A stretch of 29,126 bases of DNA from a virus. The stretch covers positions 1 to 29,126 of IMG/VR virus record IMGVR_UViG_3300025280_000119. One strand, written 5' to 3'. Of this stretch, positions 13,849 to 23,200 are shown one piece after another; positions within the stretch are counted from its first letter, which is position 1, and every line of letters starts with the position of its first letter. The translations under genes were made by a program, and so were the position numbers. The notes beneath the pieces were generated by a model. That model was not told the DNA's origin. It saw nothing but the letters and a program-made list of their open reading frames with translations, and ran no database searches.

Positions 13849-15228
13849 TTGAGTACCAATGAAGTAGTCGATTTTAGTCGTTACGGCAAGGTTTTTCAAG
13901 AAAGCCTTGCGGCTTTAATTTTAAATGATCGTGCTTTTTGCGATCAAATGCAAGAAGTTCTTAAAACAGAATATTTTGAATTAAAATATTTACAAGTTTT
14001 TATAGAAAAGATCTTTCAATATAAAGAAAAGTATAAAGTACATCCATCGTCAAAAATAATGACTTCTATCTTTAGAACTGAACTTGAAGATGAGAATGAA
14101 GCTGTGAAAAATCAAACACGGCATTTCTTTGCCCGTATATATAATACAGAAGTTACTGATTCTGATTATATAAAGCAAACAGCATTAGATTTTTGTCGTA
14201 AGCAAGTTCTCAAAGAAGCTATGATAAAAAGCGTGAGACTGTTAAAAACATCATCATTCGATGAGATATCAAAAGTTGTAAATGATGCGCTGCGCCAAGG
14301 AGAAAGCTCTGATTATGGATATGATTATATAAAAGATTTTGAAAAGCGCTTTGAAATTAAGACAAGACGACCAATTACAACTGGATGGCAAGAAATTGAT
14401 GATTTGTGTCAAGATGGCATTGGTCGTGGTGAATTAGGCGTTGTCATTGCCCCTACAGGTGCAGGCAAATCCATGGCTTTGGTACATCTTGGCTCGCAAG
14501 CTTTAAAGCTGGGCAACACAGTTATTCATTATACATTGGAGCTTCAAGACACAAGTATTGGCGCACGATATGATAGTTGCATGACGGGAGTTCCGTTAAC
14601 GGATTTATTTTCTTTTAAAGAAATGATATATGAAAACGTCCAAAATATTGAGGGCTCATTAATAATTAAAGAATATCCCACTAAGTCCGCGAGTACAAAA
14701 AGTCTTAGGGTGCATTTAGACAGGCTGAAACAACGCGACATTGCTCCTGATATGATTATTGTGGATTACGCAGACTTACTTCGCCCTGTTGTGATGACAA
14801 GAGAAAAGCGGCACGATTTAGAAAGCATATATGAGGATTTAAGAGCAATTGCGCAAGAATATCAATGTCCTGTATGGACCGCTAGTCAGACCAATAGAAG
14901 TGGGCTCAATGCCGAGGTTATTACAATGGAGTCTATTTCCGAGGCGTATAGTAAATGTTTTGTTGCTGATTTTATTTTTTCGATGTCGAGAACAATTGAA
15001 GATAAAAGCAGCAATACTGGCAGAATTTTTGTAGCCAAGAATAGGTTCGGACCAGACGGGCTTGTTTATCCTGCATATATGGATTTAAGCAAAGTGATGA
15101 TTAAAGTTTTGTCCCCGAATGCAGAAAGCATGGAAACAGTGCTTGCAAACTCTGCAAAACAACAAGAGCAACATCTTAAAGAAAAATATAAAAATTATAG
15201 GAAAAGCAAGGAGAGCGGCAATGCATAA
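13849..15228 (+). CDS. dnaB: Replicative DNA helicase (DnaB/gp41 family)
   Basis: The 459-residue protein starts at TTG (GGAG at 13839-13842; the N-terminus MSTNEVVDFSRYG is plausible and the next Met is 35 codons later). A helical N-terminal domain is followed by the RecA-type core. Walker A is APTGAGKS (201-208), and then come 'HYTLELQD', Walker B 'MIIVDYADLLRP' and 'VWTASQTNRSGLN' with the sensor Gln. An Arg-finger-like 'AKNRFGPDG' ends the core. Order and length match T4 gp41 (475) and DnaB. It forms a hexameric 5'-3' helicase at the fork. It is driven by its own promoter and overlaps the RNR gene by 8 bases. No primase was found in the window. Confidence 0.9.
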   Translation: MSTNEVVDFSRYGKVFQESLAALILNDRAFCDQMQEVLKTEYFELKYLQVFIEKIFQYKEKYKVHPSSKIMTSIFRTELEDENEAVKNQTRHFFARIYNTEVTDSDYIKQTALDFCRKQVLKEAMIKSVRLLKTSSFDEISKVVNDALRQGESSDYGYDYIKDFEKRFEIKTRRPITTGWQEIDDLCQDGIGRGELGVVIAPTGAGKSMALVHLGSQALKLGNTVIHYTLELQDTSIGARYDSCMTGVPLTDLFSFKEMIYENVQNIEGSLIIKEYPTKSASTKSLRVHLDRLKQRDIAPDMIIVDYADLLRPVVMTREKRHDLESIYEDLRAIAQEYQCPVWTASQTNRSGLNAEVITMESISEAYSKCFVADFIFSMSRTIEDKSSNTGRIFVAKNRFGPDGLVYPAYMDLSKVMIKVLSPNAESMETVLANSAKQQEQHLKEKYKNYRKSKESGNA

Positions 15229-17635
15229 AGAAGAAATATTTGAAAAGACATTAGAGTATTTTAATGGGGATGAGCTAGCTGCAAATGTTTGGATCACTAA
15301 ATATGCATTGAAAAACAAGGAATCAGGTTATGATGAAGCAACACCGCAAGACATGCATGAAAGATTGGCAAAAGAATTTGCGAGAATTGAAAAACAGTTT
15401 GGCAGCGATAGAGCCTTATCGTATGAAGAGATACTAGCTTTATTTGAAAATTTTAAATATGTTGTGCCTCAAGGCTCTCCCATGATGGGCATTGGAAATA
15501 ATTATGTCAATGTATCATTATCTAATTGTGTAGTTGTTGACTCTCCTAAAGATAATATCTCTTCTATTGTCGATTCTGGCAAATATCTAGCCAATCTGTT
15601 TAAGAGAAGGTGTGGCGTAGGAGTTGATATTAGCAATTTGCGCCCCGAAGGAACAACCGTTAATAATTCTGCAGGAACCACAACTGGTGCATGGTCATTT
15701 GCTGATTTTTATTCTTATATCTGTAGAATGATAGGGCAAAATGGTCGTCGTGGTGCTCTTATGATTAGTATGGACGTGCGCCACCCCGATATTGAAAAAT
15801 TTATAACTATGAAGCACGATTTAACAAAAGTGACCGGAGCCAATGTTTCAATTAAAATATCTGATGATTTTATGGAAGCGGTAGAGGCAAATGAAGACTT
15901 TACACTTCGATATCCCGTTGATTCTAGCGAACCTAAATATAGCCGCACAATCAAAGCCTCCGAGCTTTGGCAAACGATTATAGCATCCGCGACGAAAACA
16001 GCGGAACCAGGACTTTTAATGTGGGGGAATGTTCAAAAATATCTCCCTGCGGAATCATATGCCGATGATGGGTTTAAGACTTTAACAACAAATCCTTGCG
16101 GAGAAATTCCCTTGTCTGCTTATGATAGTTGCAGATTGATATCTATTAACTTAAAAAACTTTGTTAAAAACAAATTTGAAGACGACGCCCGTTTTGACTT
16201 TAAACATTTTAAAAAAGTCGTTACAAGCGCGATGAGATTGTCAGATGATTTAGTAGAACTTGAAATCGAAAAATTACAAAACATAATCAACGTGTGTGAT
16301 ACACCAGACGAAAAAGAGCTGTGGACAAATTTATTAAACGCTTGTATAAATGGCAGAAGAACAGGGCTAGGCACCCACGGACTGGCTGATGCAATTGCGT
16401 GTTTACGTCTATCATATGATAGTGATGATGCTTTAAAGATTATTGAGCGTATATATAAAACTTTAAAAATTTCTGCTTATACAGAAAGTGCGAGACTCTC
16501 CGACGAACGAGGGAGCTTCCCAGTGTTTAATTGGGACAAGGAAAGAAAAAACAACTTTATACAAAATCTACCAAAAGAATTGCAACTTCTAATTGCACAG
16601 TGTGGTAGAAGAAATATATCGATATTGACCAATGCCCCTACTGGTTCTGTATCCATTATGTCACAAACATCATCAGGATTAGAGCCTGTATTTAGAAACA
16701 GATACACTAGACGCAGAAAATTATCGCACAATGAGGATGATATTAAGCCTGATTTTGTAGACGACTTGGGAGACAAATGGCTTGAATATGAAGTTTTTCA
16801 CCATAACGTACAAGAATTTTTTGATTTGTATGGGAGTGATGTGGTACCATCATTTTTTATTGAATCAGATCAGATTGATTGGCAAAGAAGAGTTGATGTG
16901 CAGTCTGTTATTCAAAAACATATTGATCATTCTATTAGCTCTACTATAAATCTTCCAAAGGACATTTCCACAGATATTGTTGGGGATTTATATTTTCAAG
17001 GATGGAAAGCGGGACTTAAAGGGATAACAGTTTATGTTGAAGGTTCGCGTTCTGGTGTTCTAATATCCGAGCTTGAAACCGATGCTAGATTCCCGCACCA
17101 CACTGCTACAAAAAGACCAACAGAGTTACCTTGTACCATACACCACGCCACTATCGAAGGTGAAAAATGGGTAGTATTGGTTGGTATTTTTGACAATAAA
17201 CCATATGAAGTTATGGGCGGATTATCAACATATGTTGAAATTCCTACAAAATACAAGGAAGGAACGTTAATTAAACATCCTCGCAAGACCATGAATTCTA
17301 AATACGATTTAAAATTTGGAGAGAATGGTGATGAAATTATAATTAAAGATATTGTAAAAGTATTCGACAATCCAAATCACTCTGCATTTACTCGCTTAAT
17401 TTCATTGGGCTTGAGACATGGCGCAAATATACAATATGTTGTAGAACAGCTATACAAAGATAGAGATAGCGATATGTTTAGTTTTGCAAAATGTATTGCC
17501 AGAGTACTTAAAAGCCATATTACAGATGGCTCCAAGGCAAATGGTATTATCTGCGATTCTTGTCAATCTAATTCTTTAATATATATTGAAGGGTGCATCA
17601 CCTGTAATAATTGTGGTTGGTCAAAATGCGGATAA
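15221..17635 (+). CDS. nrdJ: Class II (B12-dependent) ribonucleotide reductase
   Basis: From ATG 15221 (AAGGAG upstream) the protein has 804 residues. The frame extends 34 codons further upstream, but that lies inside the helicase gene. Redox Cys103 is in LSNC, catalytic NPCGEIPL has Asn291, Cys293 and Glu295, and YDSCRLISIN gives the partner redox Cys304. 'NAPTGSVSIM' and 'SSGLEPVF' follow, and a C-terminal zinc-ribbon-like tail has six Cys (CDSC, CITC, NNC, SKC). There is no ATP cone at the N-terminus and no beta-subunit gene next door, both in keeping with class II. It makes deoxynucleotides for phage DNA and needs adenosylcobalamin, so host or environmental B12 is implied. It is co-transcribed with the helicase and is followed 10 bases later by a co-chaperonin. 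Confidence 0.9.
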   Translation: MHKEEIFEKTLEYFNGDELAANVWITKYALKNKESGYDEATPQDMHERLAKEFARIEKQFGSDRALSYEEILALFENFKYVVPQGSPMMGIGNNYVNVSLSNCVVVDSPKDNISSIVDSGKYLANLFKRRCGVGVDISNLRPEGTTVNNSAGTTTGAWSFADFYSYICRMIGQNGRRGALMISMDVRHPDIEKFITMKHDLTKVTGANVSIKISDDFMEAVEANEDFTLRYPVDSSEPKYSRTIKASELWQTIIASATKTAEPGLLMWGNVQKYLPAESYADDGFKTLTTNPCGEIPLSAYDSCRLISINLKNFVKNKFEDDARFDFKHFKKVVTSAMRLSDDLVELEIEKLQNIINVCDTPDEKELWTNLLNACINGRRTGLGTHGLADAIACLRLSYDSDDALKIIERIYKTLKISAYTESARLSDERGSFPVFNWDKERKNNFIQNLPKELQLLIAQCGRRNISILTNAPTGSVSIMSQTSSGLEPVFRNRYTRRRKLSHNEDDIKPDFVDDLGDKWLEYEVFHHNVQEFFDLYGSDVVPSFFIESDQIDWQRRVDVQSVIQKHIDHSISSTINLPKDISTDIVGDLYFQGWKAGLKGITVYVEGSRSGVLISELETDARFPHHTATKRPTELPCTIHHATIEGEKWVVLVGIFDNKPYEVMGGLSTYVEIPTKYKEGTLIKHPRKTMNSKYDLKFGENGDEIIIKDIVKVFDNPNHSAFTRLISLGLRHGANIQYVVEQLYKDRDSDMFSFAKCIARVLKSHITDGSKANGIICDSCQSNSLIYIEGCITCNNCGWSKCG

Positions 17636-17645
17636 GGAGGATAAA

Positions 17646-17927
17646 ATGATTGTTCCATGTAATAGGTACGTTTTAATACAACCTATAGTAAACCAAATTG
17701 AAGAGAATTCCAATATTCTTTTACCAGAAGATTATGAGCCAGAGGAGTCTGCCTACGTGAGAGCAGAAGTGCTTGATTGGGCGAATGACTGTAAAATAGA
17801 ACTAGAGGAGAACTGCATAGCAGTAGTCACAAGACACATGATAGAAGAGGTAAATATTGATGATACAACACATTATCTTGTTCTCGAAAATCATATTATT
17901 GCTATGATTCCACAAAACAACTTATGA
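17646..17927 (+). CDS. groES: GroES/gp31-like co-chaperonin
   Basis: This 93-residue protein (GroES is 97) starts at ATG 17646 with a perfect AAGGAGG. It shows the Cpn10 layout: 'RYVLIQPIV' as the first strand, and a mobile-loop region with NILLPEDY (residues 23-30) where GroES has a Gly-Gly-Ile-Val-Leu loop. A charged roof region follows, then 'CIAVVTRHMIEEV' and the closing strand 'HYLVLENHIIAMI', equal to GroES 'YLI...DILAIV'. T4 gp31 replaces GroES so that GroEL can fold the major capsid protein; the same use is likely here. The loop is divergent, so I rely on strand order and length. Its stop overlaps the next gene by 4 bases. Confidence 0.75.
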   Translation: MIVPCNRYVLIQPIVNQIEENSNILLPEDYEPEESAYVRAEVLDWANDCKIELEENCIAVVTRHMIEEVNIDDTTHYLVLENHIIAMIPQNNL

Positions 17928-18427
17928 TATATTGGCGAAAAATATTAATTTTACTCACACTACTTGCAGCGGTTTATTCCGCGCAAGCGGTGGCAGCTAA
18001 ACCATTAGCAACTAATTTCACACTACGTGATATTAATGGTCGATCCTACGTCTTGTCAGAACACCGTGGTGAAATTATAATATTAAACTTTTGGGCAACA
18101 TGGTGTGGACCGTGTGCCTTGGAGCTACCACATTTAAATACAATTGCAAAAAAATATGCAGAGAACAATGTTAGTGTTGTTGTTGTAAGCATCGACGCAG
18201 CTAGAAATGCTTCACGGGCAAAGTCATATATACGAGCTAGAAATTATGTATTTACCGCGCTGCACGACACTGATACCACAGTTGTATCACAATACCATCC
18301 ATCAAAAACTATTCCTTTTACTGTTATAATCGATCAAAAGGGAGCAATTGTGTATCAACAAGTTGGATATTCTCCTGGTGATGAACAAGCTTATATTGAT
18401 ATAATTGAGAATTTGTTGCGCATATAA
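17924..18427 (+). CDS. Exported TlpA/ResA-like thioredoxin
   Basis: The 167-residue protein begins with a signal peptide (about residues 1-25: hydrophobic ILILLTLLAAVY, then AQAVAA as a cleavage site). The thioredoxin domain follows, with 'NFWATWCGPC' (Cys61 and Cys64) and cis-Pro131 in TIPFTVIID. 'FTLRDINGRSYVLSEHRG' is the usual AhpC/TlpA entry strand. TlpA-type proteins reduce periplasmic disulfides, for example in cytochrome c maturation. A phage copy with an export signal is unusual: as it stands it cannot serve the cytoplasmic RNR two genes upstream. It could keep an envelope or lysis-related protein reduced. The ATGA overlap with the co-chaperonin shows coupling. Confidence 0.85.
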   Translation: MIYWRKILILLTLLAAVYSAQAVAAKPLATNFTLRDINGRSYVLSEHRGEIIILNFWATWCGPCALELPHLNTIAKKYAENNVSVVVVSIDAARNASRAKSYIRARNYVFTALHDTDTTVVSQYHPSKTIPFTVIIDQKGAIVYQQVGYSPGDEQAYIDIIENLLRI

Positions 18428-18436
18428 TTTTGTATA

Positions 18437-19327
18437 ATGTATAAAGCCGATCAAATAGTCATTGGAGGCACTCTAAGTGCTTTTTTGTTTGCATATTATA
18501 GGAATTATCCATTAATTTTTACGAACTTAAACCCACCTACGCCATTTGATTTTTTTGAGGTTGGTGTTGATTTTAGTGATTTATACCTTGACTCAACAAG
18601 CTTTGAACTCAACACCACGAAAGAAAAGAAAATTTTAGGAGTTAGCCAGTTAGATTTATATGATAAAATTAATCCCATTATGACGCTTAGTGGGAGGGTA
18701 CTATTTTCACACAATACTGGAAATATTCATATTGATAAGAACACCATGCGTATAGTTACAAAAAATGCAAAAACATTTGAAGTCAAATTTAGAAAATTAT
18801 ATATATTTGATGATTGTAACATTAGCGGCTTAAATCCTCCCGCCACAAGTAAGACGCAACTATTTAAAGTTTTAGACTGGTTTGAAGTAAACTGTGGCGG
18901 CAAGCACAATATAGAACATATTTATACAAATGATAAATTTGTAAATGAGATTTATTTTTATCCATCATCACACACACCATCAAAAAAAGATTTAGTTGCC
19001 ATATCATACCTAACTCAAGAACAAATGGATAATTATGAATACTCCGATGCTTATGCAAGATTTAAAATTATACTAGAGCTTAAAAATGCTGGAATCAAGG
19101 GCAGCAAAAATGGGAAAAATCCCAACTTTCCAGAAAAATCTAATGAGCCATATAAATATCTTAAGCCCAAAATACGGGCTGTAAAGAGACAAATATTGCC
19201 AACAATGGATAAATATACTAATACAAAATTAATTGAATTTCGCTACGATACTGCACAACAGATAATACAAAATAATATGGCTGATTATACATCATATGCG
19301 AATAAGCTTAATATATTATTATCATGA
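18437..19327 (+). CDS. Unknown protein with Rossmann-like N-terminus
   Basis: The 296-residue protein starts ADQIVIGGTLSAFLFAYY (residues 4-21), a beta-turn-alpha pattern with Gly-Gly like FAD/NAD-binding Rossmann folds, followed by a second strand, PLIFTN. The rest is rich in Lys, Asn, Tyr and Phe, with no other recognisable cofactor motif; the acidic residue at the end of the second strand, usual for FAD binding, is absent. So nucleotide binding is only a possibility. It overlaps the next gene by 4 bases (ATGA), and both precede dnaE, which suggests a three-gene unit. Confidence 0.5.
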   Translation: MYKADQIVIGGTLSAFLFAYYRNYPLIFTNLNPPTPFDFFEVGVDFSDLYLDSTSFELNTTKEKKILGVSQLDLYDKINPIMTLSGRVLFSHNTGNIHIDKNTMRIVTKNAKTFEVKFRKLYIFDDCNISGLNPPATSKTQLFKVLDWFEVNCGGKHNIEHIYTNDKFVNEIYFYPSSHTPSKKDLVAISYLTQEQMDNYEYSDAYARFKIILELKNAGIKGSKNGKNPNFPEKSNEPYKYLKPKIRAVKRQILPTMDKYTNTKLIEFRYDTAQQIIQNNMADYTSYANKLNILLS

Positions 19328-20220
19328 TTGAACCCAAACCATTTATATCCAAAGGATTTCACCTAGCGGGTATTGTCCCAGTTGCGGGTCCATCCCATGA
19401 CTTTAATTTTGATTGGCACGACTCTTTGATGCCGATATCACAAAATTATACTGCGGTGGAAAGATCGATAATGGAATGTGCCTGGGCAGGTTGTGAAACA
19501 ATATGGATTGTATGTAATGACGATATAGCACCATTAATTAGACATAGGCTGGGAGAGTGGGTACAGGATCCAGTTTGGTATGGAAGAAGTTTAGAAATTA
19601 ATCCAAGTCTGCATAGAAAGCCAATACCAATATATTATGTCCCAATTCATCCAAAAGATCGTAAAAGAGTTGATTCATATTCTTGGAGCGTTCTGTATGG
19701 TGCCTTAACAGCGTATTGGATTAGCAAACAAATGTCTCAATGGATTATACCAGATAAGTTTTATGTTTCTTTTCCATATGGCATATATCCACCAATTGTC
19801 GTAAGAAAACACAGAAAGACAATATCAAGCGCACGCACATTTGCATTATCATATAATGGCAAAACAGTAAAAGATAATGAATATTTAGGATTCACCTTTG
19901 ATTCACAAGATTTTATTAATTGTCGAAAAACTGTTCGGCAAGAAGGCACAAGATTATGGAAGAATAGTGGTGAGGAAATTCCAACTGAAAAATTACCACT
20001 TGAAAAACGTTGGTCTTCACGTAATTTTACACTTGACAAAGTATTTAAATCAGTTATAATAGAAGATGAGCCCATACAATTAGATTGGTATTATAATATC
20101 GATTGCTGGGATGGGTATTGTTCGTATATAGGTTCAGACAAACGATGGGAAATACAAAGACCCAATAAGGAGATACTTAATTATCATGAATGGAACGGAA
20201 TCGGAATCGATGAGGAATAA
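19324..20220 (+). CDS. Possible sugar-nucleotidyltransferase-fold protein
   Basis: The 298-residue protein has an N-terminus reading 'LAGIVPVAGPSHDFNFDWHDSLMPI', then 'AVERSIMECAWAGCETIWIVCNDDIAPLIRHRL'. This resembles GT-A-type nucleotidyltransferases: a first strand with a Gly-rich loop, substrate-dependent 'D.LMPI', then a helix and the 'C..IWIVCND' strand. The consensus 'GGxGTR' loop is absent, so activity is doubtful. The remainder is Trp- and Tyr-rich, with 'HPKDRKRVDSYSWSVLYGALTAYW'. It is coupled to the gene before it and overlaps dnaE by 35 bases. A promoter for dnaE sits inside its 3' end. Confidence 0.5.
   Translation: MIEPKPFISKGFHLAGIVPVAGPSHDFNFDWHDSLMPISQNYTAVERSIMECAWAGCETIWIVCNDDIAPLIRHRLGEWVQDPVWYGRSLEINPSLHRKPIPIYYVPIHPKDRKRVDSYSWSVLYGALTAYWISKQMSQWIIPDKFYVSFPYGIYPPIVVRKHRKTISSARTFALSYNGKTVKDNEYLGFTFDSQDFINCRKTVRQEGTRLWKNSGEEIPTEKLPLEKRWSSRNFTLDKVFKSVIIEDEPIQLDWYYNIDCWDGYCSYIGSDKRWEIQRPNKEILNYHEWNGIGIDEE
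20033..20060 (+). promoter_or_regulatory. Sigma70-like promoter inside coding sequence, upstream of dnaE
   Basis: TTGACA at 20033-20038, a 16-nt spacer and TATAAT at 20055-20060, both hexamers perfect. It lies 126 nt before the dnaE start, inside the preceding gene, and would allow separate expression of the polymerase. Confidence 0.7.
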
Positions 20221-23200
20221 ATCAAAAATACCCTTTGTTGGGCTTCACGCGCATAGTGTCGCAGGTTCTATATTTGACGCTATAGGATATCCGCAGGAGC
20301 ATATGGATTTTGCGTATCAAAACGGCACCGATGCGCTAGCTCTTACAGATCACGGCAATATGAACGGCTTGGCTTATCAAGTGCTGCATGCTAAAAAGAT
20401 GCAGACAGATGGCAAAGAATTTAAGCCCATATTTGGATGCGAGGCATACTTTATTCCTTCGCTTTCTGAATGGCGCGACGAATATCAAAAAGCAATGTCT
20501 GACAAAAAACAAGCCCGTTCTGCAAAAAAGGACAAAGCTTCTGGGACAACCGTAGAGAATGAAGGTGATAGCAAGCGCGTACAAGACCTTCTTCGCCGTC
20601 GCAGTCATTTAATTCTCCTTGCCCAAAATCAGAAAGGGTTGCAAAATATTTTTAAATTAATATCTGAAAGTTATGAAGCAGAAAATTTCTATCGATATCC
20701 TCGCATGGATTATGATATGCTTGCCAAATATAGCGAAGGCGTAATTGCGGCATCGGCATGTCTTGGCGGCGTATACGCTAGTAATTACTGGCAAGCCAGC
20801 ACTTATGACGAAGATGGGAAATATGTAGACACCAATATTGATATAGCATTAGACTTAATGCGCGAAACTACACAAAATATGGTAAAGATTTTTGGTGACC
20901 GCTGGTATGGCGAACTCCAATGGAATAATATTAAGCAGCAACATGAACTTAATAAATGCATTATCACAATGAAAGAAGAATTTGGAATTAATCTTATTTC
21001 GACAGCAGATAGCCACTATCCAAATAAGACAGCTTGGAAAGATCGTGAGCTTTATAAACGCTTGGGCTGGTTAGGAAAAACTAAGCCAGATTATGGAAAT
21101 GGAGAATTACCGGCAGGCGTGGATGAAATTGGATATGAGCTTTATCCTAAAAATGGCGACGAAATGTGGGCAAGTTATAAACAATATTCAAAACAATGCG
21201 GTTTTGAGTATGATGATGACTTGGTACTAAACTCGATCACCAACACTTATAATATTGCTCACGAGCGTATTGAAAAGTTTCTCCCAGACAATACAGTCCG
21301 ACTTCCAGATTTTGTTGTCCCTGCTGGCTTTACGGCTAATGAGGCGCTTGCTAATATATCTCTGGAGGGTTTGAGAGATAAGAATTTGCACGATAATGCA
21401 GAATACATGAAAAGATTACGTCATGAATTAGATGTAATTAGTGGCAGGGGATTTTCGAAATATTTCTTGACAATGAAAGCGGTTGTGGACAAAGCCAATA
21501 ATAGCATGCTTACTGGTCCCGGTCGTGGCTCGGCAGCAGGCTCTTTGGTTGCTTATGTGTTAAATATTACACAAATCGATCCGATTAAATACGGTTTGCT
21601 ATTTTCTCGATTCTTACGGTCTGATACCACTGATTATCCAGATATTGATTACGATGTAAGTTCCCCTATGGAATTAAAAGAGCAGCTTATTGAAGAATGG
21701 GGTGACTCAACAGTTGTCCCAATATCAAATTGGAACACTCTTCAACTTCGTTCTTTGGTTAAGGATATATCTAAATTTTATGGCGTGCCATTTAAAGAAG
21801 TGAATGAAGTAACAGGCAAAATGCTTTTAGAGGCAACACCTGCAGCAAAGAAGGCACACGGAATTAAGGCAGGCGTATATGTGCCTACATTCGAAGAAGT
21901 TAAAGAATATAGCCCGACGTTAGGAGCATTTTTAAAGAAATATTCCAACATTGCCAATCATATTGATGTACTTTATGGACAAGTGCGTTCTTGTTCTCGC
22001 CATGCCGGGGGAGTTGTTATAGGTGAAAACCTTGATAAATGGATGCCCTTAATCAACAGCAAGGGCGTTCGTCAAACTCCTTGGGCAGAGGGGCAGAACG
22101 TTCGCCATCTTGAGCCATTGGGATTTATTAAGTTTGATATTTTGGGACTTTCGACCCTCGCTATGATCGATGGCGCAATACGTCATATTCTTAAGCGGCA
22201 CCACCACAATGCAGATCCAACTTTTGCCGATGTAAGCAATTATTATAATAAGTATCTACATCCGGGTGCTATCGATTTAAACAATGCTGATGTTTATAAC
22301 AATATATTTCATGATGGAAAGTGGGCAGGAATATTCCAGTTTACAGAAAAGGGCGCACAGACATTCTGTGAAAGAGCCAAACCAACAAGTATCATTGACA
22401 TTGCAGCCATTACATCTATTTTCCGCCCTGGTCCTTTGTCTGCAAAGGTAGATGATGAATATGTTGGAGCTAAGGAAAGCCCACAATATATAAAATATAT
22501 TCACCCATTGATTGAGGAAGTCACACAAGAGACGTATGGATTTTTAATTTTTCAAGAGCAAATCGCCATTCTAGCACATAAGCTTGGAAAAGACGTATCG
22601 CTTGATGAGGGAAATAAACTTCGTAAGCTGCTGACTAAAAAGGGAAGCGGCAAAGGTTATGAAGCCAAGATGAAAATCCATAAGAAATTTATTGAAGGCT
22701 GTGTAGAAAAGGAAATTAAGCGCGATGTGGCACAAAGTATATGGGATAAGTTTGAATATTTTTCTGGCTATGGGTTTAACAAATCTCATGCTGTGTCGTA
22801 TTCAATAATATCATATCAGTGCGCTTGGTTAGCTCACCATTACCCAGCGGAGTGGATGGCTGCATTTCTAGATAAAGAACCAGAAAGCAGAAAAGAAAAA
22901 GCCATCAATATAGCAAAGGGGTTTGGATTTAAAATTGAATCTTTAAACATTAATACATCTGGCACAGTTTGGGAAATTTCCGAAGATGGTCATACATTAA
23001 TTCAGCCACTGACTTCAATAAAAGGACTTGGTGAAGTTGCAATTGATCAGATTATAAAGAATAGACCATTTAATGTTGTTGAGGATTTTCTGTTCAATGA
23101 CGATATTATTTACAGCAAGCTCAATAAAAAAGCGCTAGATGTGCTAGTCCGCTCCGGTGCCATGAACTATCTTGTAGACAGCAGATTTACAGGGTTAAAG

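Noticed and set aside
15119-15220. N-terminal extension of the RNR frame
   Set aside because: The extension lies entirely in the helicase gene and has no RNR-like sequence; ATG 15221 has AAGGAG upstream.
13849-15230. Cobalamin riboswitch for the B12-dependent RNR
   Set aside because: The RNR start overlaps the helicase gene, leaving no leader for a riboswitch, and nothing like the conserved B12-box was seen.
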